Assembly (NCBI GenBank): GCA_013044305.1
Contig: JABEUT010000092.1
Coordinates: forward strand, 1-15,093
From: Bacteroidia bacterium
GTDB taxonomy: Bacteria > Bacteroidota > Bacteroidia > JABEUT01
Direction of reading: 5' to 3'
DNA: 15,093 nt
Below, one piece after another: positions 7,299 through 14,539 of this stretch (its first letter is position 1; each line of letters opens with the position of its first letter). A model generated the notes under the pieces. That model searched no databases. It was not told where the DNA came from and saw nothing but the letters and a program-made list of their open reading frames with translations. The position numbers and the translations under genes are program-made.

Positions 7299-7380
7299 TG
7301 CATCTATGATTTATTGAAACGAAATATCAAATTTTCCGTAAATATACATAACAACAGGCTATAGTTATGAAGCATTTGTT
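7299..7380. other. AT-rich divergent intergenic region (Nudix / MltF-like)
   Basis: These 82 bp should hold both divergent promoters, but neither is a clean match. On the plus strand TAGTTATG (7362-7369) and on the minus strand AAAATTTG (7335-7328) each match seven of eight positions of TAnnTTTG, without a well-spaced TTTG. Two short inverted repeats are present: CATAAC/GTTATG (7347-7352 and 7364-7369) and TTCAAT/ATTGAA (7294-7299 and 7313-7318). The second overlaps the Nudix TTG start. They could be operators or chance. Confidence 0.35.
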
Positions 7381-8895
7381 ATGGTTTGGAAGAAGTATAA
7401 AATACTTACTGCTATTGTTTTCATTGCGGCTTCCTTCTTCGAAGTCAGGGAATGCTACCTGCCCAAATGGCTTACGGCGCGCCGCGGTTCCGATACAGCT
7501 CTTGTTCACCGCGACCTTGAGCAACTGAAAAAGAAAGGAAACCTTGTTCTGCTCACCGAGAACAATTCTACTGCATATTTTATTTACAGAGGAAACCCCA
7601 TGGGATATGAGTATGAAACCATTGACTCCTTTGCCCGATCCATCGGGGTACAGTTATCGGTTGCGGTTGTAAAAAATATTGACAACATATTTGGCATGCT
7701 CGACAGCGGCACAGGCGATATAGCAGCCGACAACCTGACGGTTACCAATTCGCGCCGCCATAAGGTTGATTTTACGCTTCCACTTTTCACCACGCGGCAG
7801 GTGCTGGTGCAGCGCAAGCCCGACAACTGGCAGAAAATGAACCAGCAGCAGCTTGACAAGGCTTTGGTGCGCAGCACCATTCAGCTTGCCGACAAAAAGG
7901 TATATGCCCGAAAAGGTTCTTCATTTTATGAACGCCTGCAGGCACTGTCTGACGAAATAGGCGGAAAAATAGAAATTATTGACGCCCCTCCGGGCGAATC
8001 AACCGAAGAACTGATAGGCGACGTGGCCACAGGCAAAATTGACTATACCCTCGCCGATGAAAATTGCGCCGGAATAGTAAGCGGCTATTACGACAACCTA
8101 GATATTAAAACCCCTGTAAGTTTTCCGCAGAAGATAGCTTTTGCAGTAAGGAACAATTCACCAGACCTGCTGAATGCACTAAACGAATGGATAAGAAAAA
8201 AGAGGAAATCAAAATTCCTGCAGCTTACTTATGATAAGTATTATAGCGATAAAAAATTCGCATCGCTGCGTCAGTCCGCCCCATACTGTTCTATCTCCGG
8301 CGACAGGATATCGCCTTACGACGACCTGGCTAAAAAATACAGCCCGCTCCTGGGGTGGGACTGGAAGCTGCTGGTGGCGCAAATCTACCAGGAATCGCAA
8401 TTTGACCCTCGCGCCCGTTCTTGGTCCGGCGCTTACGGGCTCATGCAAACCCTGCCATCCACCTCCAACATCGACAGCGCCGATATGACTCCTGAAAAAA
8501 GCATCGCCTCCGGTGTGGAGTACCTTAAAACTATTGATGATTACTGGGTAAAGTCGGTATCCGATGAAAAGGAAAGGATTGCCTTCGACCTTGCGTCTTA
8601 TGACGTGGGCATAGGCCATGTAATAGATGCGCGGAACCTTGCGGTAAAATACGGACTCGACCCTGCCAAATGGGACAATAATGTTGCCTACTTTCTGCTG
8701 AATGAATCGAAGCCGAAGTATTACAATGATGCCATTGCCCAATACGGATATTGCCGCGGGCAGGAAGCATATCAATACGTGCGCGAAGTGCTTAACAGGT
8801 ACCAGATGTACTGTAACATTTACGGCAACAACGGTAACGAAAATGCCAAACCGGACGGCGAATCAACCAGTATAAAAAACAACAAAGCCCGATAA
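7381..8895 (+). CDS. MltF-like lytic murein transglycosylase
   Basis: This 504-residue envelope protein joins two modules found in MltF. A family-3 periplasmic solute-binding-like domain occupies about 52-290 (NLVLLTENNSTAYFIYRG; GDIAADNLTVTNSRRHKVDF), and a lysozyme-like SLT domain about 310-480. The catalytic glutamate is E338 in YQESQFDP. The other SLT motifs GAYGLMQTLPST (350-361) and ASYDVGIGHV (405-414) are present. Such enzymes cut peptidoglycan between MurNAc and GlcNAc to give 1,6-anhydroMurNAc, and the binding domain may sense muropeptides. The N-terminus has one hydrophobic segment (about 7-20) followed by charged residues. Cys25 lies in VREC, which is not a proper lipobox, so anchoring by an uncleaved helix or ordinary secretion is more likely than lipidation. 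A 57-codon ORF follows after 22 bp. The family call is firm, the symbol less so. Confidence 0.9.
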   Translation: MVWKKYKILTAIVFIAASFFEVRECYLPKWLTARRGSDTALVHRDLEQLKKKGNLVLLTENNSTAYFIYRGNPMGYEYETIDSFARSIGVQLSVAVVKNIDNIFGMLDSGTGDIAADNLTVTNSRRHKVDFTLPLFTTRQVLVQRKPDNWQKMNQQQLDKALVRSTIQLADKKVYARKGSSFYERLQALSDEIGGKIEIIDAPPGESTEELIGDVATGKIDYTLADENCAGIVSGYYDNLDIKTPVSFPQKIAFAVRNNSPDLLNALNEWIRKKRKSKFLQLTYDKYYSDKKFASLRQSAPYCSISGDRISPYDDLAKKYSPLLGWDWKLLVAQIYQESQFDPRARSWSGAYGLMQTLPSTSNIDSADMTPEKSIASGVEYLKTIDDYWVKSVSDEKERIAFDLASYDVGIGHVIDARNLAVKYGLDPAKWDNNVAYFLLNESKPKYYNDAIAQYGYCRGQEAYQYVREVLNRYQMYCNIYGNNGNENAKPDGESTSIKNNKAR

Positions 8896-8917
8896 ACATC
8901 AATTAATACCTTCTGCC

Positions 8918-9091
8918 ATGGATACAAATCAATTACACACAGAACTTGCAGGTTGGCTGCGCGAACAGGTAAAGTACATAACTCAATCTATAGCCGAACT
9001 TGAAAAAGCCCAGAACTACGGCAAAGCCACTTTATGCGAAGGCATGCTTGAAGCCTATACCCAGTGCCTGAAAAAGATTAACGCAGTGTGA
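8918..9091 (+). CDS. Small helical protein, 57 residues, unknown function
   Basis: A complete ORF runs from an ATG at 8918 to TGA at 9091, starting 22 bp after the MltF-like stop. The translation begins MDTNQLHTELAGWLREQV and ends YTQCLKKINAV. It has no signal peptide or membrane helix. Heptad-like spacing of Leu/Ile/Val/Tyr among charged residues suggests two helices joined near NYGKA (33-37), perhaps a helical hairpin or coiled coil. There are cysteines at 40 and 50. The composition (no rare-codon clusters, balanced charge, few Ser/Arg) resembles the real genes around it and not a shadow frame. No opposing or overlapping gene competes for this DNA. It is probably co-transcribed with the MltF-like gene. 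I do not recognise the family. Confidence 0.7.
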   Translation: MDTNQLHTELAGWLREQVKYITQSIAELEKAQNYGKATLCEGMLEAYTQCLKKINAV

Positions 9092-9146
9092 TGTTCGCTG
9101 GAAAAGAACGGGAAAGCGGACACCTGCGGAGTCCGGCGCCGGCTTG

Positions 9147-11639
9147 TTATACCTGTATCCTTGATTTGCGGTACCGGAAAAGGGCAAAGCCATAAATGAG
9201 GGCGGCAAGGAGAGATACAAGCGCACCAAGAGTAAGGAACGGCACGGTATAGGTCAGCGACACGCTGTGCATTCCATTCTCCATAAGCAGACCGGTAAAG
9301 CCAACGTTCGTCTTTATGGTTTCGGCGGCTTTGCCGTCCACTTCGGCTTTCCAGCCCTGGTCATAGGGTATGGTGAGGAACAGGAGCTTCTCCCTGTCTG
9401 TTTTAAAGGTTCCCCTGATGTGGTTGTCGTCAAAAAATGTGATGTTCAGTGAATCTTTTTTCAGACTATCCACCAGGGCGCCGTATTGGGGATAGGTAAA
9501 ATTAACGACCGTATCTTTGGCAAAAACCTGCTGCATGCCGTTCAGGCCGTTCTGCAAATCGGCAGGCGGTACAAAGGCCGTAAGCAGCATCACATCCTTG
9601 CGTGTCAGGTCATGTATCTTCCTGAATTCATTTAGCGTAATGTATTTGTCGTATGAATAACCGAATGGCAGGTAAAAGCTGTTTCTGGAAACCTGTACGT
9701 CGCCATAAGTTCCGTCGGGGCTGTATCCTGCCGAAGCGAAGGTGTTGGCCGGCTGCCGCGATAGCATGTACTTTACGTTTGCAAAAGTGTATAGAAGGTA
9801 CCTGCCCACAGGTCCCCTAACCCATTTGGCTGCTATCTGATTGTCGGTGTCAGCCCAATTTGAGGTGTGAAGCTCTTCCAAAAAATTATAGTAATTGGGC
9901 TGATTCCATTCCGCATAGCTTGTAAGCCCTCGGTAATTAAGTATCTGCGGGTCATTCAGGCAGATATGCACGGCGGCGTTAGGGTAATAGTCTTTGGCGA
10001 TGCGGTAAAACCCTTTATCGGCGGCTTTCAGGCGTGTTACAGCATCGGCGGTATAGTCGTTGTACCCGGTCCTGTCAGTCAGTTCGGAGCTGTTCATTAC
10101 CACCCTCCTGTTTACGGTAATGTTCGAAAACATGGCAAGTTCAATAAGCAGGCACAGGGCAATGCCAAGGGTAGCGTTCAACCTGAATTTGCGTATGCCG
10201 TACAGGTATATGAGAAGGGTATAGATTACCAGAAACACGGCAACTGTGCTTCGCAGCGAGGTATCAACAATCCGTGAAAAGCCCGGGGTAAAGTCGTGAT
10301 AAAGCAGAAAGAGCAATACCACAAGGGTTCCGAGCAGGGTCTTTACATGTACAATGTAGGTTTTACCAATGCCTGTAAAGGCTCTTATGGCAAGGTAAAG
10401 GATAAGCAGTGAAATAAAAAATGTGTAGGTTCTGAAGTAAGGCACAGCAAAAAGCCAGAAGGCATACCTGAACCAGGTGAATGCAAGGGGTAGCAGGCAC
10501 AGGGCAGTAAGGATGATTATCACCTTCCGTTTGTGTTTCTCCATAAAAAGAAATGCCTGCGGGGCAAGAAGCAGACTGATCAGGCCAATATACAGCACGG
10601 GCGCTTCAAGATAATTTCCCCAGCCCTTGAAGTTGCTTCCGGTGCCGGTCAGATCGTTGGAAAAGAGACGGCTGATGACATTGGAGCTGATGTAGTTGGG
10701 CGTAAGGCTGAAGATAGGCGACGAGAACAGGGTTTTGAATTGCGAGGCTCCGCCGCCTACGCGCGGGTTATTGATAAGCTGGTAGGCATTGGGGAAAAAG
10801 ACTGCCGAGCCGAGCAGAACCCCGAAAGCCGCAAACCCGGCCATTTTCAAAAGCGTAACGAAGGTCTTCTTCCAGTCGTTTTTAAGAAGCACGCCGCGCA
10901 CCATGCAATATACCGCGGCAAGCAGCCCGTAGAGATAGAGAAAAAAGGGTTGAAACATACCGAAAAGGCAAAAAGGAATGGGCAGCAGGTACCAGATGCC
11001 CTGGCGCAAATACCTTTCAACCGAATACAGGACAAGGGCTGCATAAAATGTTTCGGTGGAAACAAAGTACCATCCGCTTCCCAAAATCATATATCCGCTG
11101 AAGGCAAAGAGCAATCCGCCCGCTATACTTGCGGTATCCGAGCAGTTTATCATTTTCAGATACCAGTAGATGAGAAGCCCGCCCCCTATTATTTTAAACA
11201 GCTCTGTAAAGATGATGGCATAAGGAATGGCATGCTTGGGCAGCAAACACAGGAACAGGCTGAAGGGGTCACCTATACCGAAAGCGTAAATGTTCTGCCC
11301 CATGCCCTGATTGAACGACCATGCGGGAACGCCGAGGCTATGAATATAATTGGAAAGCATCACCCAGTGTGGCCACCAGTAAGTTACCGTATCGCTGCCT
11401 ATATCCTTGTACAGGTATAGCTGGCTGAAGGTTATAAAGTTTCGGAATACATACAGCGCCAGCAATGCGGCCAGTATAAGATACACATAAAGGCTCTTCC
11501 CCTTGAGCATTTTCTCCAAGTCAGGGGCAGGCAGTTCAGCACCTGCCGGCCGTTCCGGAGTTGCGGCAGGGCTAACCCTGTCCTTTGAACCATCCCTTGC
11601 CTGCGGCTTGTAAGGCTTGCCTTTCCTGCCTTTATTCAT
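9147..11639 (-). CDS. YfhO-family polytopic membrane protein (GT-C-like)
   Basis: This 830-residue protein has a basic, proline-rich cytoplasmic tail (1-48), then at least eleven hydrophobic helices between about 50 and 500. A large extracytoplasmic domain follows (about 505-795), and a final helix lies near 799-822 (LTLGALVSLLAALIYGFALF) before a basic C-terminus. The first outer loop contains DIGSDTVTYWWPHW; an acidic residue in this loop is typical of GT-C glycosyltransferases. This layout fits the YfhO family, whose Gram-positive members are linked to glycosylation of lipoteichoic acid. What it glycosylates in a Gram-negative Bacteroidota cell is not known. It is the last gene of the minus-strand run, 21 bp after fumC, and likely relies on the upstream promoter. 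The start at 11639 gives an ATG followed by a lysine-rich stretch, as usual for the family. Confidence 0.82.
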   Translation of the reverse strand: MNKGRKGKPYKPQARDGSKDRVSPAATPERPAGAELPAPDLEKMLKGKSLYVYLILAALLALYVFRNFITFSQLYLYKDIGSDTVTYWWPHWVMLSNYIHSLGVPAWSFNQGMGQNIYAFGIGDPFSLFLCLLPKHAIPYAIIFTELFKIIGGGLLIYWYLKMINCSDTASIAGGLLFAFSGYMILGSGWYFVSTETFYAALVLYSVERYLRQGIWYLLPIPFCLFGMFQPFFLYLYGLLAAVYCMVRGVLLKNDWKKTFVTLLKMAGFAAFGVLLGSAVFFPNAYQLINNPRVGGGASQFKTLFSSPIFSLTPNYISSNVISRLFSNDLTGTGSNFKGWGNYLEAPVLYIGLISLLLAPQAFLFMEKHKRKVIIILTALCLLPLAFTWFRYAFWLFAVPYFRTYTFFISLLILYLAIRAFTGIGKTYIVHVKTLLGTLVVLLFLLYHDFTPGFSRIVDTSLRSTVAVFLVIYTLLIYLYGIRKFRLNATLGIALCLLIELAMFSNITVNRRVVMNSSELTDRTGYNDYTADAVTRLKAADKGFYRIAKDYYPNAAVHICLNDPQILNYRGLTSYAEWNQPNYYNFLEELHTSNWADTDNQIAAKWVRGPVGRYLLYTFANVKYMLSRQPANTFASAGYSPDGTYGDVQVSRNSFYLPFGYSYDKYITLNEFRKIHDLTRKDVMLLTAFVPPADLQNGLNGMQQVFAKDTVVNFTYPQYGALVDSLKKDSLNITFFDDNHIRGTFKTDREKLLFLTIPYDQGWKAEVDGKAAETIKTNVGFTGLLMENGMHSVSLTYTVPFLTLGALVSLLAALIYGFALFRYRKSRIQV

Positions 11640-11660
11640 TGTGGGTATCTAATCCTTACT

Positions 11661-13055
11661 TTAATTTAATGAGCCAACCATCTTTTTCGGGTCCACCCAT
11701 TCATCGAACTGCTCGTTGGTGAGCAGCTTGAGTTCCAGTGCCGCCTGCCGCAGGGTTTTGTTTTCTTTGTGCGCCTTCTTGGCTATTTTGGCTGCGTTCT
11801 CGTAACCGATATGGGTGTTCAGGGCGGTAACCAGCATCAAAGAGTTTTCCAGGTTCCGGTTAATATAAGGCAGGTTTGGCTCTATGCCCATTGCACAGTG
11901 TTCATTGAAGGAGTTGCAGGAGTCGCCAATGAGACGCGCGGAAGTTAGCACGTTAAAGATAATAACTGGCTTAAAGACATTCAGTTCAAAATGACCATTC
12001 ATTCCTCCGACAGAGACTGCCACATCGTTTCCGATAACCTGCGCGGCGACCATGGTCATGGCCTCGCACTGTGTAGGGTTTACTTTGCCCGGCATGATGG
12101 ATGAACCGGGTTCATTTTCAGGTATCAGTATTTCACCTATGCCTGAACGCGGACCCGATGCAAGCAGCCGGATGTCGTTGGCTATTTTCATCATGGATAC
12201 GGCAAGCTGCTTCAGTGCGCCCGAAGTTTCTACCATAGCATCGTGGGCGGCAAGGGCTTCAAACTTGTTTGAGGCTGTAACAAAGGGCAGGGCGGAAAGC
12301 TTTGCAATTTGTTTTGCCACCGCTTCGGCATAGCCCTTTGGGGTGTTCAGCCCTGTGCCAACGGCGGAGCCTCCCAGGGCAAGCTCTGCCAGGTGCGGCA
12401 GGGTATTTTTGAGCGCTTTTATTCCATGCTCCAGTTGCGAGACATAGCCGGAGAACTCTTGTCCCAGGGTCAGCGGGGTGGCGTCCATCAGATGGGTTCT
12501 GCCTATCTTAACCACATCCTTGAAGGTGGCGGCCTTTTTGGCAAGGGTGTCGTGCAGCAGCTGAACATTCGGTATGGTATGCTCCACAATCATCTTATAT
12601 GCAGCCATGCTCATGGCGGTAGGAAAGGTATCGTTGGAGGACTGCGACTTGTTCACGTCGTCGTTCGGGTGAATGGCTTTCTTCTCGTCGTTCAGCTTGC
12701 CGCCGAGCAGTACATGGGCACGGTTCGCCACCACTTCGTTCACGTTCATGTTGCTTTGTGTGCCGGATCCGGTTTGCCAAACCACAAGAGGGAACTGGTC
12801 ATCGAATTTGCCGGTAAGTATCTCATCGCAGACTTTACAAATAATATCGCATTTCTCTTTGGGCAATACTTTAAGTTCGAAGTTGGTTATTGCAGCGGCC
12901 TTTTTCAGCACGGCAAAGGCATGAATAACTTCTATGGGTATTTTATGCCCTCCTATTTTAAAGTTGTTGCGCGAGCGTTCGGTCTGCGCTCCCCAGTACT
13001 TGTCGGCCGGTATCTGCACCGGGCCCATCGTGTCTTTTTCTGTTCTGAATTCCAT
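11661..13055 (-). CDS. fumC: Fumarate hydratase, class II
   Basis: This is the iron-independent, homotetrameric fumarase that interconverts fumarate and L-malate in the TCA cycle. The 464-residue protein aligns almost residue for residue with E. coli FumC. H188 is in GRTHLMDATPLTLGQE, and the signature GSSIMPGKVNPTQ spans 317-329 with catalytic Ser318 and Lys324. The substrate-binding motif GSGTQSNMNVNEV lies at 96-108. Full length and with all motifs intact, it is clearly functional. Within the wider superfamily, aspartase is the main alternative, but the sequence around HLMDATPLTLGQE and the C-terminus fits fumarase. It lies 13 bp downstream of the arsC-like gene and 21 bp upstream of the yfhO-like gene, so translation of the three is probably coupled or at least from one mRNA. 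Confidence 0.96.
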   Translation of the reverse strand: MEFRTEKDTMGPVQIPADKYWGAQTERSRNNFKIGGHKIPIEVIHAFAVLKKAAAITNFELKVLPKEKCDIICKVCDEILTGKFDDQFPLVVWQTGSGTQSNMNVNEVVANRAHVLLGGKLNDEKKAIHPNDDVNKSQSSNDTFPTAMSMAAYKMIVEHTIPNVQLLHDTLAKKAATFKDVVKIGRTHLMDATPLTLGQEFSGYVSQLEHGIKALKNTLPHLAELALGGSAVGTGLNTPKGYAEAVAKQIAKLSALPFVTASNKFEALAAHDAMVETSGALKQLAVSMMKIANDIRLLASGPRSGIGEILIPENEPGSSIMPGKVNPTQCEAMTMVAAQVIGNDVAVSVGGMNGHFELNVFKPVIIFNVLTSARLIGDSCNSFNEHCAMGIEPNLPYINRNLENSLMLVTALNTHIGYENAAKIAKKAHKENKTLRQAALELKLLTNEQFDEWVDPKKMVGSLN

Positions 13056-13068
13056 AACATTAGAAATT

Positions 13069-13434
13069 TTATTGGTTAAACTTATTTTGAAGCAATGTTA
13101 AGATCTTCTCCGCCGGTCTTCCGACCACGGCTTTATTCCCTTCTATGGCTATCGGCCTTTCAATAAGCACAGGGTTTTTGCACATTATCCTAATCCATTC
13201 GGCATCGGAATAATCATGTCCTTTATATTTTTCGGCATACAGGGGCTCCTTTGTTCGTATCAGGTCCAATGGCTTAAGCCCCAGCCTATGCAAGATCTCC
13301 TTTAGTTCTTTTTCTGACGGAGGAGTTTTAAGATATTCAATTATTTCGGGTTTAATACCCTTCTCTTCCAACAGGCACAGGGCTTCCCTGCATTTGGAAC
13401 ACCGCGGGTTGTAATATAGTGTTACTTTATTCAT
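13069..13434 (-). CDS. ArsC/YfgD-family thioredoxin-fold protein
   Basis: This 121-residue protein belongs to the glutaredoxin-type arsenate reductase (ArsC/Spx) superfamily. The active-site cysteine Cys12 lies in YYNPRCSKCRE, and the three arginines used by E. coli ArsC for oxyanion binding are present: R60, R93 (in ERPI) and R106 (in VGRP). The wording NPRCSK, RTKE, ERPI and VGRPAE is closer to E. coli YfgD than to plasmid ArsC. Unlike ArsC it has a CxxC (C12, C15), so it may work as an oxidoreductase by itself. No arsenite pump, ArsR or other arsenic gene is nearby, so a true role in arsenic resistance is doubtful. Its start overlaps the end of pdxA by 8 bp, which suggests translational coupling. 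Confidence 0.88.
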   Translation of the reverse strand: MNKVTLYYNPRCSKCREALCLLEEKGIKPEIIEYLKTPPSEKELKEILHRLGLKPLDLIRTKEPLYAEKYKGHDYSDAEWIRIMCKNPVLIERPIAIEGNKAVVGRPAEKILTLLQNKFNQ

Positions 13435-14503
13435 CCTTTTGGTTTGCCACCCTGGCGCTTATCTTTAGCGGGTTGGCGGTCATTTGTGCATATCGTTTCC
13501 GTACCTTCACCAGATCGGTGGCAAGGAACACAGCGGCGCGGAACGACTCTTCCGATGCTTGGTTTTTGCCGGCAATGTCAAATGCGGTTCCATGGTCGGG
13601 CGAGGTCCTGATTACAGGGAGCCCTGCGGTAAAATTTACCCCGGTGTCGAATGCCAGTTGCTTAAAGGGTATCAGCCCCTGATCGTGGTACATGGCCAAA
13701 ACCGCATCAAAATTTCGGAATACTGCGGTACCGAAAAAGCCGTCGGCTGAAAAAGGGCCTATTACAATGGCATTCGTCTGCCGCTGCGCCTCCTGCAAGG
13801 CCGGCAGTATAATCTGCTTTTCTTCTTTGCCCAAGGTGCCATTATCGCCCGCATGGGGATTTAGCCCCAATACCGCTATTTTGGGCTTATCTATACCAAA
13901 GTCCTGTTTTAAAGTTTTGATCAGAATGGACAACTTCCTGATTATTGCTTCGATGGTTAATGCGGATGCCACCTCCGAAACAGGTATATGTTCGGTTGCC
14001 AGGGCTACCTTCATATCATCCGAAACCAGTATCATCAGGGAATTCCCCTTTCCGAATCTCTGATCGAGGTATTGCGTATGGCCGGCATAAGGAAATTTTT
14101 CGGAGAAGGTATTATTCTTGCTGATGGGTGCCGTAACCAATGCATCTATCCTGTTATTTTCAAGAGCATCGGAGGCCGCTGTCAGCGATTTTAGGGCATA
14201 GATTCCACCGTTCTCCGTGCTCTTGCCGGGTTCAACGATTACCTCTTCATTGTAGCACTGATACAGATTGAATTTTCGGATGGCTATGCCTTCATGCCCG
14301 GGTATCGTATTGTATCCGAACTGGTCAGGCGGCATAAACTTACGGTAGGCTGCAATTGTTTTTCCGCTGCTGAACAGCACAGGAGTGCAAACTTCCAGCA
14401 TGGCAGGCTCCGAAAAGGTTTTAATGATAACCTCAAGCCCTATACCGTTGATATCGCCTTGCGAAATTCCAATTACAGGAGGTTTATTAGTTATTTCGGT
14501 CAT
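13427..14503 (-). CDS. pdxA: 4-hydroxythreonine-4-phosphate dehydrogenase
   Basis: PdxA carries out the NAD-dependent oxidation and decarboxylation of 4-phosphohydroxy-L-threonine, a step of the DXP-dependent pyridoxal 5'-phosphate pathway, in the cytoplasm. The 358-residue protein shows the N-terminal motif GDINGIGLEV (the usual Pro of GDPAGIGPE is missing). It also has the three metal-binding histidines: H142 in YAGHTQYLDQ, H217 in GLNPHAGDNG and H273 in MYHDQGLIPFK. The C-terminal TSPDHGTAFDIAGK is also diagnostic. It is slightly longer than the roughly 330 residues of E. coli PdxA because of an insertion near 75-100. It lies 36 bp after the dCMP deaminase gene and overlaps the arsC-like gene by 8 bp. 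No other vitamin B6 gene is in the window. Confidence 0.95.
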   Translation of the reverse strand: MTEITNKPPVIGISQGDINGIGLEVIIKTFSEPAMLEVCTPVLFSSGKTIAAYRKFMPPDQFGYNTIPGHEGIAIRKFNLYQCYNEEVIVEPGKSTENGGIYALKSLTAASDALENNRIDALVTAPISKNNTFSEKFPYAGHTQYLDQRFGKGNSLMILVSDDMKVALATEHIPVSEVASALTIEAIIRKLSILIKTLKQDFGIDKPKIAVLGLNPHAGDNGTLGKEEKQIILPALQEAQRQTNAIVIGPFSADGFFGTAVFRNFDAVLAMYHDQGLIPFKQLAFDTGVNFTAGLPVIRTSPDHGTAFDIAGKNQASEESFRAAVFLATDLVKVRKRYAQMTANPLKISARVANQKDE

Positions 14504-14539
14504 ATTGCGTTGGCGTATTAAACGAATGGCATTGTACTG

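Noticed and set aside
9133..9142. The palindrome CCGGCGCCGG between the 57-codon ORF and the end of the YfhO-like gene.
   Set aside because: It has no room for a hairpin loop and no T tract follows. A nearby CGGAC/GTCCG pair is only 5 bp. This is too weak to call a terminator.
10533..11420. A 295-codon plus-strand frame opposite the YfhO-like gene.
   Set aside because: It is antisense to transmembrane segments. Hydrophobic helices often leave long charged frames on the other strand, and no motif or start context supports it.
12309..13079. A 256-codon plus-strand frame opposite fumC.
   Set aside because: It is fully antisense to an intact fumarase with all catalytic motifs, and its translation shows no recognisable domain.
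13069..13434. An arsenic-resistance operon suggested by the ArsC-family gene.
   Set aside because: No arsR, arsB/acr3 or arsA gene is present, and the protein resembles YfgD more than detoxifying ArsC.
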